Under the pieces are notes generated by a model that saw nothing but the letters and a program-made list of their open reading frames with translations, had not been told where the DNA came from and searched no databases. From assembly GCA_947095585.1 (NCBI GenBank), contig OX352761.1:50332019-50396018 (forward strand): DNA of 64,000 nucleotides, written 5' to 3'. Numbering within the stretch: the stretch's first letter is position 1; each line of letters opens with the position of its first letter. Positions 44,447 through 56,387 of this stretch are shown here, piece after piece. Made by a program: the position numbers and the translations under genes. Origin of the DNA: Nephrocerus scutellatus. Taxonomy: Eukaryota > Arthropoda > Insecta > Diptera > Pipunculidae.

Positions 44447-45446
44447 AAAAAAAAATTTTGGTATTTTTTTGTGTATACGATTAGTTGTCTTAAAGTTCGC
44501 CTTGCGGGGTAAAACCTATATATAGATATAGTGTCATTGAATTGGTCTCGTGGTTTTTTTTTTTTTTAAATATGACCGTTAGCCTTATAATTAGTACTAC
44601 CCGTGTGGCCCGGGCCATGCTTTAAGTTCTAATTGGAATTGATTGGTTTCAGCCATTCTGGACGTCGACCTCGTCAGCGCTGCCGAAGGAGATGTGCGGG
44701 GTTACCCTGCCTTAAAAAGGTAAATGATGTATTTAAAAAATGTTCACTAGATTAACAGAAAAAAAAAATAATGATACCTTTTCAATACTATTCAATTTCT
44801 TTATGATAAAACGAAACTTACCTTAAAATTAGAATATCCTTATTTCTATTAAATTTATGCTACCATTATACCTTTTTTTATATCACCTAAGCTTTTAATA
44901 AAAGAAAACATTACCTTAGTACTAGGGCAACTCTAATTGTTGTTGGCGATTAGAAAATGATACCTTTCAATACGACTTTATTTGTATGAAAAAAAAACGT
45001 AACTTACCTTATTATTAATACCCCTGGATTATATATTTTTTTCGATACATAGATATATGTATATACGGAATAAAGAAATTGTGTTTGTCAAAAATTAAAT
45101 TAACAATGAGTTGTTTTTAACACTTTTCTGGCATCTCTTCCCTCTTGCTTGATCTTCGAAGGTGATCTGCAATCACTAGTGGGCCAGGGCGGTCATGGGT
45201 TCCTTTTTCGTCTCTACATGATTTCCCTCTTACTACCTCCAACCGTGGCTTCTTGCAGTTTTGTTGCTTCCTTTGGGTTTTGCTTTTATTTCGTTTTTTT
45301 TCTCCCGGTTTTTTTTACCGCCTAGTGCACGCAAAATTTTATGTGATGAAGATAGTTGAGTGACAGGCAAGAACACCACCACATCCCGACGATCTAGCTA
45401 TAGTCACGCCACCCCGGATCGCCTCGCCTATACCGAATGCATTACA
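44447..45446 (+). mobile_element. Osvaldo-like LTR fragment, unit 2
   Basis: Copy of 38601-39600. Confidence 0.82.
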
Positions 45447-47183
45447 CATTTGCTTAATTTTGTGTCACAGCCCTGTGTTTTACCTTATCGAAATCTTGGG
45501 TAATATCAACAAACAAACCTGAACAATATTGTTTATCTTCGAAGGCTCGTCTAATTTTTGTAACTGCGACGCACCTGTTCATTAGTATTGTGTCTTCTCC
45601 TGAAGCCAAATTGGTGCAGATATATTGCATTTGAATCGTCAAAAGTTGGTCCAGAATAAGCTTATCGAACATCTTCGATGCAAAGGGTAAGAGACTGATT
45701 GATCTTACTTATTGAGTTTACTTAGGAGAATCTTCTCATGTTTTTTTCCGGTTTAGCGATTAGTATGATATTAGTATGATTTCTTTCATAATACCATCGC
45801 ATCCAGGAGCTTTTTAAAAACGTTTATTTAACTTGACTTGATCTACGTGGGCTGAGAACGAGCTTTTTTGCTTAGCTTACAAATGTACATGTTCACAGGT
45901 CAGCAATTCTGTCACTGAGCGAAACTCATCATCATCATATGTGGCTCTACATCCGGTGTCGGGTCCTGCCCTCCCGCAAAAAGTCGCTCCACCGGTCCCG
46001 ATTTCGAGCCTATGTGATCCAGTTTGGCATTCCTAAACTCTGGGCGTCCTGGTCTACGCCATCCTTCCAGCGTAGGATTGGCCGGCCTCGCTGTCGTGTT
46101 CTCCCGGTTTTTTACCGCCTAGTGCACGCAAAATTTTATGTGATGAAGATAGGTGAGTGACAGGCAAGAACCCCACCACATCCCGACGAGCTAGCACAGA
46201 GCATCGCTTGAAGTACACGCCGCCTATAGTCACGCCACCCCGGATCGCCTCCCCTATACCGAATGCATTACACATTTGCCTAATTTTGTGTCACAGCCCT
46301 GTGTTTTACCTTATCGAAATCTTGGGTAATATCAACAAACAAACCTGAACAATATTGTTTATCTTCGAAGGCTCGTCTAATTTTTGTAACTGCGACGCAC
46401 CTGTTCATTAGTATTGTGTCTTCTCCTGAAGCCAAATTGGTGCAGATATATTGCATTTGAATCGTCAAAAGTTGGTCCAGAATAAGCTTATCGAACATCT
46501 TCGATGCAAAGGGTAAGAGACTGATTGATCTTACTTATTGAGTTTACTTAGGAGAATCTTCTCATGTTTTTTTCCGGTTTAGCGATTAGTATGATATTAG
46601 TATGATTTCTTTCATAATACCATCGCATCCAGGAGCTTTTTAAAAACGTTTATTTAACTTGACTTGATCTACGTGGGCTGAGAACGAGCTTTTTTGCTTA
46701 GCTTACAAATGTACATGTTCACAGGTCAGCAATTCTGTCACTGAGCGAAACTCATCATCATCATATGTGGCTCTACATCCGGGGTCGGGTCCTGCCCTCC
46801 CGCAAAAAGTCGGTCCACCGGTCCCGATTTCGAGCCTATGTGATCCAGTTTGGCATCCCTAAACTCTGGGCGTCCTGGTCTACGCCATCCTTCCAGCGTA
46901 GGATTGGCAGGCCTCGCTGTCGTGTTCCATAAATCCTACCGCAAATAACTTTCCGAGCAGGATCCTCTTCTCTCATGCGAGCAATGTGTCCTGCCCCCTG
47001 GAGCCTATCGAGCTTAATTTTCTTCACGATGTCGACATCGCGGTAACGCTCGTAGATCTCATCATTATAAAGTCTCCGGAATGGTCCTTCCTCACATTCG
47101 GGGCCAACAATTCTCCGTAAGACTCTTCTCTCGAACGCGGCTAAGAGGTCAGAATGCTTTTTGCTAAGCACCCAATTCTCGGA
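45447..47183 (-). pseudogene. Jockey-like and RTE fragments, unit 2
   Basis: In order: jockey-like RT piece (45454-45672), short RTE end (45927-46101), LTR tail on plus (46102-46272), second jockey-like piece (46280-46498), RTE C-terminal frame (46836-47171). It is a copy of 39601-41337 with the substitutions noted for unit 1. Confidence 0.75.
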
Positions 47184-49084
47184 GTCTTTTCCACGTCGTC
47201 AGGATGCATTAGTATTTGATGATACCCTTTAGCTAAATCGATACTTGAAAAGTATTGCGCTTTGCCTAATTTATCAAAGAGGCTATCAATATTTGGTAAC
47301 GGAAATTTATCGTCAATTGTAAGTTCATTAAGCGCCCTATAATCAACACAAATCCGATATTTTCTTTGACCATCGTTGTCTGGCTTTTTAGCTACTACTA
47401 CAACTGGTGAGGCATACCTACTCTTACTTTTCCTTATTATTCCTTGTTTTTCCATGTCATATATTTGTCTGGCTACTTCCTCTTCATGTTTTCTTGGTAG
47501 TCTATATAGTTTTGCATGCATTGGCTTATCTTCCTTAAGATGAATTTCGTGTCTGATACTTGATGTATGTGTTAACGTATCACCGTCTTTATAATACAGA
47601 CTTGTGAATCTATCTAGTAGTGAAGTTAATGCTGTCTGTTCTTCGCGATTAAGGCTGCCGAAGTCAGGATTGCCTTCCTCTAGGTAATTACATATAAAAT
47701 TACTTTCTGGTGTTGTTTTTAAAATTGTTTGATTCTTCAAAGTTATTGTTCCTTTTTCAGTATCTATTATTTTTAAGAATTTTTTAAGTACATCCATACC
47801 AAATAAGAATGTATAATTTTTATTTTCTAATTTATATCCATATGCTTCAATGAACATATTGTCCTTGTACCCAAATTCTTTTGGTACCGGTATCTGGTAA
47901 ATATTTGTATCCATAGTTGTAGTACTGTTAATAGTTTTCATTTCTACGCATTGCGTACCGTAAATGGTATATGGATTCATGTCAAGTTTGCTTGTATTGA
48001 CAATAGTCATGGCACTTCCTGTATCAATCAATATATAATGTCTTTGGTTATTTAATTCAATGGGTATTGTTAAGATTTCTCCGAGGCTTCTTTCAGAAAA
48101 AACTGGTGGTTCAATTGTATTGGTGTCTGGGCTTAGTACCTCTTGGTCTGTCTGTACATTATTAGTATCCATAGGTTCTGGAATATTATTTCTATTCTGT
48201 ATAGAATGGTTGCGACTATAATTATTCAAGGGTCTAAAATTGTTATAGCTATTCAGAAAATTATTCCTATTTTTTCGGGGATAACTAGGGCCTTGGTTAT
48301 GCTGACCTGAATAGTTGGAATTATTTGGAAAACTATTTCCTGAACGGTAGTTGTTCTGTCTTCTTTCATGAAAGTTATTGTTTGTTAGTCTTTGTCCTTC
48401 ATTTTGTGAGGTAAATTTGTTGGGTCTAACTTGTTGAATTGAACTTGATGAAATTCGTTTATTTTCACTTATGTTTAAATTTCCCTGATCATAACCAATA
48501 TATGAGAATAAAATTTTTTTAATTTCTTGTATATCATATTTATCTTTTAACTCTCTAGCTAGATTTTCAACCGTAATATCTCTTAATTTATTAATTATAA
48601 TATTATAAAGTAATAATTTTTCTTGTTCTCTATTTTCACAAAAAATTACATATGTATTAATTTTACTCACTAAGTATTCCAATTTATTTGTTAGATCATA
48701 AATTGAACTTACTCTGATATTTAAAATTTCTCTGGTCAAATCGGTGCTGCTAATGATTGGTCGATAATGTTGTTTGAATAACTCTTTAGCTTCATCCCAT
48801 GTTGTTACGTTGTTGATCAATAGTAGATCCATGGCTCGTCCCTTAATTTTGGTCTGTTGAATGATGTTCCATGTAGCTACTGCGTTTCCTCCAGAATTTC
48901 TTAAGTGGTTTTCCACCATTACGATGAACTGTGTCAACTGTTTGCTTTCGCCGTCAAATTCTGGCAAGTACTGGATTTCCCTTAGCACGTTGGCACCAAT
49001 GCTAGGTTGTGGCATTCTCATCACTATTGCCTTCAGTAAGTCGAGGAGATCTCTATTGGATACCTCCGAGTTTTCCGGCGACAT
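47141..49084 (-). CDS. Truncated gypsy Gag-protease-partial RT, chimeric C-terminus (647 aa), unit 3
   Basis: Same protein as the unit 2 frame, with no amino-acid difference. It again has a complete LTR upstream (49215-49988). Two unbroken 647-codon frames reflect either very recent duplication or an assembly effect. Confidence 0.8.
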   Translation of the reverse strand: MSPENSEVSNRDLLDLLKAIVMRMPQPSIGANVLREIQYLPEFDGESKQLTQFIVMVENHLRNSGGNAVATWNIIQQTKIKGRAMDLLLINNVTTWDEAKELFKQHYRPIISSTDLTREILNIRVSSIYDLTNKLEYLVSKINTYVIFCENREQEKLLLYNIIINKLRDITVENLARELKDKYDIQEIKKILFSYIGYDQGNLNISENKRISSSSIQQVRPNKFTSQNEGQRLTNNNFHERRQNNYRSGNSFPNNSNYSGQHNQGPSYPRKNRNNFLNSYNNFRPLNNYSRNHSIQNRNNIPEPMDTNNVQTDQEVLSPDTNTIEPPVFSERSLGEILTIPIELNNQRHYILIDTGSAMTIVNTSKLDMNPYTIYGTQCVEMKTINSTTTMDTNIYQIPVPKEFGYKDNMFIEAYGYKLENKNYTFLFGMDVLKKFLKIIDTEKGTITLKNQTILKTTPESNFICNYLEEGNPDFGSLNREEQTALTSLLDRFTSLYYKDGDTLTHTSSIRHEIHLKEDKPMHAKLYRLPRKHEEEVARQIYDMEKQGIIRKSKSRYASPVVVVAKKPDNDGQRKYRICVDYRALNELTIDDKFPLPNIDSLFDKLGKAQYFSSIDLAKGYHQILMHPDDVEKTPRIGCLAKSILTS

Positions 49085-49214
49085 TTTAATGTATTTTTTT
49101 TTTAACAACAAAAAAAAATTTTACAAACTAAAAAAACTTTTCACTTTTTAGAACGTTTTTTGGTTCTTTCTCGTTTGGACCAGGATAGTTGTACCTGATC
49201 CTACCGACTGCGCC

Positions 49215-49988
49215 AATTAAATTTATACTCGTTGAAAACCTTTTTTTTTAAAAAGAACTTTTCTCTTTATTATTAATTTTCTTTTTTGTAAGTATAATCT
49301 TTATTTAAATTAAACAGAGGTAGCCGCTTGTCTTAAGTGAGGCTGCACTTCCAACTGTTATATATAATATTATTTAATTAAAACAATGGTAGCCGCTGTC
49401 TTAAGCGAGGCTGCACTACCAATTGCTTGATATATTATATTTAATTAAATCAATAATAGCCGCTGTCTTTAGCGAGGCTGCACTACTTATTGATTGTACA
49501 GAGTTGAAGTTAAATCTAAAACTAAACTAGAAGTGTCAAAAGCTCTTCTTTATATAGTGACCAAGTGCCACCACTAAGGAGAATGAAATCTTATTCGGTT
49601 TACATAGTAAGTAATATTTTGTTTACATTATAAGTTGCGACCCAAGATAAATTGATGTGTTGCAAATCGTCTCAGCAGATGCGTATTTTGCAACATCAAC
49701 ATATTGTTTAGTCTATGAGTAAGAATGTTTATATAATGATAGGAATGCTTAATGTATAGTTGGGTCGGAACTTATTTGACAACATTGTAGAACATTGTAG
49801 ACTGTTGGTATAATGGGATAGAATGTTTAGATAAGAAGAAGCTATAAAATTTAATGTGTGTTCAACATTGTAAGATATTGGGTTGATGCAATAAATTTAA
49901 TGTGTGTACAACAATGTAAAATATTGGGGTGATGCAATAATATTCTACAATGTTTAATTATTAATGGATTTAACTCCAATATCTAACT
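49215..49988 (-). repeat. Gypsy-group LTR in unit 3
   Basis: Copy of the LTR at 37523-38296, shifted by 11692 bp; primer site at 49197-49215. Confidence 0.92.
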
Positions 49989-50292
49989 CGCGTAGCCAGC
50001 CAGGTTTTGTTGCCACGTGCGCGCAGAGGAAATCACTATTTGAAGAAAAGATAGATGGCCGAAATTATCAACTTCCCCCCTCTAGAAGGTTCCTGGCTTG
50101 AGAAAAATTAATTAACCAGTTGCCGTCAGATGTCTCTTTTGGTTTCTTGGTCAATCAAGCATGTTTTACTGGACGCTAACAACGAATTTGGACCCGGCAA
50201 TGGACGAATTAACCCCTAGGATTCCGAAACTCATTACTACCTCAATGAACATCATGGAAACCCGCAGATTTTTTGTAGAATTTATGAGCATA
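49989..50292 (+). other. Gypsy flank with coding-like stretch, unit 3
   Basis: Copy of 38297-38600. Confidence 0.4.
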
Positions 50293-51292
50293 AAAAAAAA
50301 ATTTTGGTATTTTTTTGTGTATACGATTAGTTGTCTTAAAGTTCGCCTTGCGGGGTAAAACCTATATATAGATATAGTGTCATTGAATTGGTCTCGTGGT
50401 TTTTTTTTTTTTTAAATATGACCGTTAGCCTTATAATTAGTACTACCCGTGTGGCCCGGGCCATGCTTTAAGTTCTAATTGGAATTGATTGGTTTCAGCC
50501 ATTCTGGACGTCGACCTCGTCAGCGCTGCCGAAGGAGATGTGCGGGGTTACCCTGCCTTAAAAAGGTAAATGATGTATTTAAAAAATGTTCACTAGATTA
50601 ACAGAAAAAAAAAATAATGATACCTTTTCAATACTATTCAATTTCTTTATGATAAAACGAAACTTACCTTAAAATTAGAATATCCTTATTTCTATTAAAT
50701 TTATGCTACCATTATACCTTTTTTTATATCACCTAAGCTTTTAATAAAAGAAAACATTACCTTAGTACTAGGGCAACTCTAATTGTTGTTGGCGATTAGA
50801 AAATGATACCTTTCAATACGACTTTATTTGTATGAAAAAAAAACGTAACTTACCTTATTATTAATACCCCTGGATTATATATTTTTTTCGATACATAGAT
50901 ATATGTATATACGGAATAAAGAAATTGTGTTTGTCAAAAATTAAATTAACAATGAGTTGTTTTTAACACTTTTCTGGCATCTCTTCCCTCTTGCTTGATC
51001 TTCGAAGGTGATCTGCAATCACTAGTGGGCCAGGGCGGTCATGGGTTCCTTTTTCGTCTCTACATGATTTCCCTCTTACTACCTCCAACCGTGGCTTCTT
51101 GCAGTTTTGTTGCTTCCTTTGGGTTTTGCTTTTATTTCGTTTTTTTTCTCCCGGTTTTTTTTACCGCCTAGTGCACGCAAAATTTTATGTGATGAAGATA
51201 GTTGAGTGACAGGCAAGAACACCACCACATCCCGACGATCTAGCTATAGTCACGCCACCCCGGATCGCCTCGCCTATACCGAATGCATTACA
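50293..51292 (+). mobile_element. Osvaldo-like LTR fragment, unit 3
   Basis: Copy of 38601-39600. Confidence 0.82.
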
Positions 51293-52597
51293 CATTTGCT
51301 TAATTTTGTGTCACAGCCCTGTGTTTTACCTTATCGAAATCTTGGGTAATATCAACAAACAAACCTGAACAATATTGTTTATCTTCGAAGGCTCGTCTAA
51401 TTTTTGTAACTGCGACGCACCTGTTCATTAGTATTGTGTCTTCTCCTGAAGCCAAATTGGTGCAGATATATTGCATTTGAATCGTCAAAAGTTGGTCCAG
51501 AATAAGCTTATCGAACATCTTCGATGCAAAGGGTAAGAGACTGATTGATCTTACTTATTGAGTTTACTTAGGAGAATCTTCTCATGTTTTTTTCCGGTTT
51601 AGCGATTAGTATGATATTAGTATGATTTCTTTCATAATACCATCGCATCCAGGAGCTTTTTAAAAACGTTTATTTAACTTGACTTGATCTACGTGGGCTG
51701 AGAACGAGCTTTTTTGCTTAGCTTACAAATGTACATGTTCACAGGTCAGCAATTCTGTCACTGAGCGAAACTCATCATCATCATATGTGGCTCTACATCC
51801 GGTGTCGGGTCCTGCCCTCCCGCAAAAAGTCGCTCCACCGGTCCCGATTTCGAGCCTATGTGATCCAGTTTGGCATTCCTAAACTCTGGGCGTCCTGGTC
51901 TACGCCATCCTTCCAGCGTAGGATTGGCCGGCCTCGCTGTCGTGTTCTCCCGGTTTTTTACCGCCTAGTGCACGCAAAATTTTATGTGATGAAGATAGGT
52001 GAGTGACAGGCAAGAACCCCACCACATCCCGACGAGCTAGCACAGAGCATCGCTTGAAGTACACGCCGCCTATAGTCACGCCACCCCGGATCGCCTCCCC
52101 TATACCGAATGCATTACACATTTGCCTAATTTTGTGTCACAGCCCTGTGTTTTACCTTATCGAAATCTTGGGTAATATCAACAAACAAACCTGAACAATA
52201 TTGTTTATCTTCGAAGGCTCGTCTAATTTTTGTAACTGCGACGCACCTGTTCATTAGTATTGTGTCTTCTCCTGAAGCCAAATTGGTGCAGATATATTGC
52301 ATTTGAATCGTCAAAAGTTGGTCCAGAATAAGCTTATCGAACATCTTCGATGCAAAGGGTAAGAGACTGATTGATCTTACTTATTGAGTTTACTTAGGAG
52401 AATCTTCTCATGTTTTTTTCCGGTTTAGCGATTAGTATGATATTAGTATGATTTCTTTCATAATACCATCGCATCCAGGAGCTTTTTAAAAACGTTTATT
52501 TAACTTGACTTGATCTACGTGGGCTGAGAACGAGCTTTTTTGCTTAGCTTACAAATGTACATGTTCACAGGTCAGCAATTCTGTCACTGAGCGAAAC
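51293..52597 (-). pseudogene. Jockey-like RT fragments and short RTE end, unit 3
   Basis: Jockey-like pieces (51300-51518 and 52126-52344), short RTE end (51773-51947) and LTR tail on plus (51948-52118), as in units 1 and 2. From 52598 the sequence is the original RTE element. Confidence 0.72.
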
Positions 52598-52681
52598 TCA
52601 TCATCATCATATGTGGCTCTACATCCGGGGTCGGGTCCTGCCCTCCCGCAAAAAGTCGGTCCACCGGTCCCGATTTCGAGC

Positions 52682-53173
52682 CTATGTGATCCAGTTTGGC
52701 ATCCCTAAACTCTGGGCGTCCTGGTCTACGCCATCCTTCCAGCGTAGGATTGGCAGGCCTCGCTGTCGTGTTCCATAAATCCTACCGCAAATAACTTTCC
52801 GAGCAGGATCCTCTTCTCTCATGCGAGCAATGTGTCCTGCCCCCTGGAGCCTATCGAGCTTAATTTTCTTCACGATGTCGACATCGCGGTAACGCTCGTA
52901 GATCTCATCATTATAAAGTCTCCGGAATGGTCCTTCCTCACATTCGGGGCCAACAATTCTCCGTAAGACTCTTCTCTCGAACGCGGCTAAGAGGTCAGAA
53001 TGCTTTTTGCTAAGCACCCAATTCTCGGATCCATATGTAAGTACTGGTATTACCATTGTCTTATATATCAGCAGCTTAGATGTTATGGTTATGTTCCTGG
53101 ATTTGAACAGTCTTGACAGACTAAAGTAGGCTTTGTTGGCTTTAAGCAACCGTGCGCGTATTTCTGGTTCCAT
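52682..53173 (-). pseudogene. RTE C-terminal domain (original copy)
   Basis: A 163-codon frame covering the thumb/C-terminal part (KAYFSLSRLFKS, YKTMVIPVLTYGSENW, FERRVLRRIVGP) to the natural stop at 52682. The last ~110 codons are those found truncated at 40990-41325 and 46836-47171. Confidence 0.82.
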
Positions 53174-53390
53174 GCTGTTATCGGCTGCTACAGTTGACCT
53201 CTCGGGTCAAGGGTAGTTAAAGGGTTGCACTACTTTAAATTCGCGCTCCACTATTTGAATTGAGGGACCAATGTTGGATCTTCTACTCGCAGACGTGACC
53301 ACCATGTACTTTGTTTTGCTCTCATTTATGTGCAGCACCAGATTTCGTGCCGCATGCTCGATCTAGATGAAAGCTTCCTGTATAGCTCTT

Positions 53391-53909
53391 GGGTTTCTAC
53401 CAACGATGTCAGTGTCATCTGCGTAAGCCAGTATCTGCATGAACTTATGGAGAATTGTTTTTCTCACCGTTACGACAGTCTCGGATCACTTTCTCCAACG
53501 CCAGGTTGAAGAGGACGCAGGCCAGTCCATCCCCTTGTCGGAGCCCGTTATAGATGTTGATTGGGCTTGATAGTGATACGGATATGTTCACTTGGCTTAT
53601 AACATTGGTCATGGTCAACCTACATAGTCGTATAAAGGCTTCATAAAGTTCTACTCTGGCTATGCTATGGCTATCATACGCGGCTTTCAAGTCTATAAAA
53701 AGATGGTGTAGTGAATTTTGAAACTCTAGAAATTTTTCCATCACCTGCCTAAGGGTGTAAATCTGATCAGTTGTTGATTTGCCTGTGATGAAGCCACACT
53801 GGTATGGACCAATGATGACTTGAGCGTATGGGGTTATGCTGTCTTGTAGGATAGAGGAGAAAATCTTATACGCAGTACTCAACAACGTTATACGTTTTAT
53901 TTGTTGCAT
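53391..53909 (-). pseudogene. RTE reverse transcriptase domain
   Basis: The frame 53445-53909 shows RITLLSTAYKIFSS, GPYQCGFITGKSTTDQI, HLFIDLKAAYD (palm motif A) and NGLRQGDGLACVLFNLALE, which are RTE-type blocks. The catalytic YADD lies just beyond, in another frame (53414-53425), so a frameshift near 53445 separates it. The enzyme would copy element RNA at the nicked target. Confidence 0.82.
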
Positions 53910-54247
53910 GTAGTGATATCTCCTTTCTTATGTATGGGACAAAGGATACCTCTTCGCCAGTCTTCTGGCACCGCTTCTTCCCCTCATACTTGCACTATTA
54001 TTTCATGAATTGCTTGGTGTATTGTGAGGCCCCCTATTTTAAACAGCTCCGCTGGGATATCATCTGATCCCGAGTTCTTATTCTTTTTGAGCCAATTTAT
54101 CGCTCTGCTAACTTCTTTGGTCGAGCTCCGAATTCCTCAGTTATCTGGCCATTTTGTAACTCAATAAAGTGCTCTTCCCATCGCTCTAAGATGCCTTTCA
54201 GATCTGCGATCAGAATTTGCAGTATGTGTAACGTGGTGTAAATTGCG

Positions 54248-54710
54248 TCATACCGCGGACTCTTTGGTAGAATTCCGCGCCTGGTACATTACTTGCTCTC
54301 TGTACTGTTCTAGTTCATGGACCCAGGCTGCTTTCTTTCGCCGGTGAACTGTTTTTATACCTTCTGAGCTCTTTATATTCATGTTCGTGTGACCGCGCTC
54401 TAAGAGATTGGTGCATTGCTCGGTACGCACCATTCTTACGTTCTGTCGCTAGCTTGCATACGTCATCGTACCAGTCGTTCCGATCACTACGACTACTGCC
54501 TAAGATGGATTCAGCAGTACTAATGACAGTATTCTTAAGGGGTGTCCATTTCTCTTTTACTCCCGACATCTCAGCTCCAGGACTTACTCTCTCTGGATTT
54601 AGGGCGAGTCCTACCGCTTGACCGTAGTTGTTTGTGGTCTCCTCGTTGCGAAGGGTTGCCGTGTTGACCCGAATCTGATTCGCGGATTCGTGATGATGCA
54701 ATCCGCGCAA
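54248..54710 (-). pseudogene. RTE linker region between endonuclease and RT
   Basis: Two overlapping frames (54315-54710 and 54248-54433) give the linker typical of RTE proteins (RNDWYDDVCKLATERKN, then a basic segment HRRKKAAWVHELEQYREQ). A one-base shift separates them around 54330-54430. The region 53910-54247 continues toward the RT with several stops and shifts. Confidence 0.7.
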
Positions 54711-54757
54711 CGACCAAATTATTGCTTGCTGCCATCTCTACGACTAGTCAATTTTCA

Positions 54758-55249
54758 TTAGTGTTCTCGTGTAAGCTCAATGTACTGCCTGAATACTGGC
54801 TCCCTACCTGTTTTAGCATTCATATCCCCAGATATGATTTTTTCATCATAGTGAGGGCAGACGTGGAGTTCCCGTTTGACTGATTCAAAGAATTCTTCTT
54901 TTTCATCATCTGTGGAATCTTCTGTAGGTGCGTGAACGTTTATGAGGCTTATGTTTTTAAATTTGCCCCGCACGCGAAGGGTGCATAGCCGTTCATTTAC
55001 TGCATTAAAGCCGATAACGATGAGTTTCATTCTTTTGCTGGCTAGAAACCCCACCTGAGCACATTATGTCTTGCATGACAGCTATAATATATGTCATATT
55101 CTGATTTTTGTAAGACACCACATCTCCTGGATTGCTGTTATGTCAGCCTTATTCCTTATATTTGTACAGGGTATCGGCTAGCGGCTGTGCAACAGTGAGC
55201 ATACGTTCCATTCGAATTTAGTCCATGAGAAATGGTCGTCGTCGTTCAT
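54758..55249 (-). pseudogene. RTE apurinic-type endonuclease domain, broken
   Basis: ATG at 55249 (MNDDDHF). An EWNV segment is followed by a stop, then the catalytic-Glu block QEMW at 55118-55129 in another frame. From 55054 the frame is open with RLCTLRVRGKFKNISL, INVHAPTEDS and SGDMNAKTGRE, the DxN block of the exonuclease-endonuclease-phosphatase fold. It ends near 54758. The domain would nick target DNA for target-primed reverse transcription; at least two breaks disable it. Confidence 0.8.
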
Positions 55250-55257
55250 CAGTGTAA

Positions 55258-55640
55258 CCTGTATTGGAGGAAAATTACCGGTGGCCACAACGTCAATGTT
55301 TGATCGCTCTTCCATTAGTCAGAGATAGTTACGGACAGTTGACCGCTGACTCACAAATTGAGCATCGAAAATAACGCGTGTCAATAAAATCATATAAACA
55401 GACGTTAAAATCAATTAAGTTTTAGAATTTATATAGCCCGATTATTAAGCCATTCCTGTATTGGAGGAAAATTACCGGTGGCCACCACGTGGAGGTTTGA
55501 TCGCACTTCCACCAGTCAGAGATAGTTACGGACAGTTGACCGCTGACTCACAAATTGAGCATCGAAAATAACGCGTGTCAATAAAATCATATAAACAGAA
55601 GTTAAAATCAATTAAGTTTTAGAATTTATATATTTTTTAT
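55258..55640. repeat. Direct repeat at the 5' end of the RTE element
   Basis: The block starting CCTGTATTGGAGG (55258) recurs at 55455, 197 bp apart. About 175 bp are nearly identical, including GTTACGGACAGTTGACCGC and AATAACGCGTGTCAAT. Tandem 5' repeats acting as promoters are known in several non-LTR elements; that role here is an inference. Confidence 0.8.
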
Positions 55641-56387
55641 TATTCTTCAATAACTTCGATGAAGAATTCACTTATCAAACTCAATTTTAATTAAAAAAGC
55701 GTCAATTCAGCAAAAATATTGCGGTCGATTAAACTTAAACCTTCAAATCGGGCAGTCATATTTTTTGTGAATTCATGTACACCAACCGCTCCGAAAATGT
55801 GGATATGGTCTTACATCAGCATCAAAATGATTTCAGTTACCCCCTAGTCAAACTCACACCTAAGACCTAAAAAAAGTTTAACTTCAAAAATGGTTTTTAG
55901 TTACCTATATTACCTTTCATTTGATACAAACTAACCCACATACCTCCATCAAACCACAGAAAAATTCATGTTTGTAAAATAAGTTAAAAATTGGATGCCC
56001 TCATTCACAATGGGGCATTTTTACCAAAAAAATGTATATTGAAATATGGTTTTGAAGGGCGGCAGGGGCGTAAATACCGTTGGCCGCTACACAATATATG
56101 AATATTTGCCGGAATTTCCAAACATAGCGAAACCGCAACAAAACCAGAACAGTACAGACTACACATTCATTTTTTAAAATGAAAATCGAAAAATACAAAA
56201 TAATTTTAAAAACATACATATTTTAAACTAATTCTCTGTCTTACACAAAAGTTAGTTTTCTACAAAATTGTAAAAACAAAACACCCAATCCAATATGAAT
56301 TCAGACCAAAACAAACAAATTTAGTAAAAAGGGGGTAATTTTTTTTGTTTAATTGTTAACATATTGGATCTCTTGACTCAACTTTCT
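55641..56387. other. Intergenic DNA 3' of eEF1-gamma
   Basis: A/T-rich, no gene recognised. Minus-strand ATTAAA at 56348-56353, 35 bp past the eEF1-gamma stop, is a candidate poly(A) signal for that gene. Confidence 0.5.

Larger units (their letters stand above)
41338..47183. repeat. 5846-bp tandem duplication unit, copy 2
   Basis: Same content and length as copy 1. The junction at 41337/41338 joins RTE sequence directly to gypsy RT sequence, with no shared bases visible at the joint. Confidence 0.95.
47184..53029. repeat. 5846-bp tandem duplication unit, copy 3
   Basis: The third copy. At 53029/53030 the sequence continues into the intact RTE frame (GGATCCATATG), showing that this is the original right-hand edge of the duplicated segment. 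Confidence 0.95.
52598..55640 (-). mobile_element. RTE-clade non-LTR retrotransposon, nearly full length
   Basis: In minus sense: 5' region with a duplicated ~180-bp block (55258-55640), an endonuclease-RT coding region broken by frameshifts (55249-52682), a ~70-bp 3' UTR, and an (ATG)n tail (52598-52612). A short 3' UTR and a trinucleotide tail are usual for RTE. Such proteins in insects are often annotated as craniofacial-development-protein-2-like. Its 3' part was copied into the tandem units. Confidence 0.82.
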
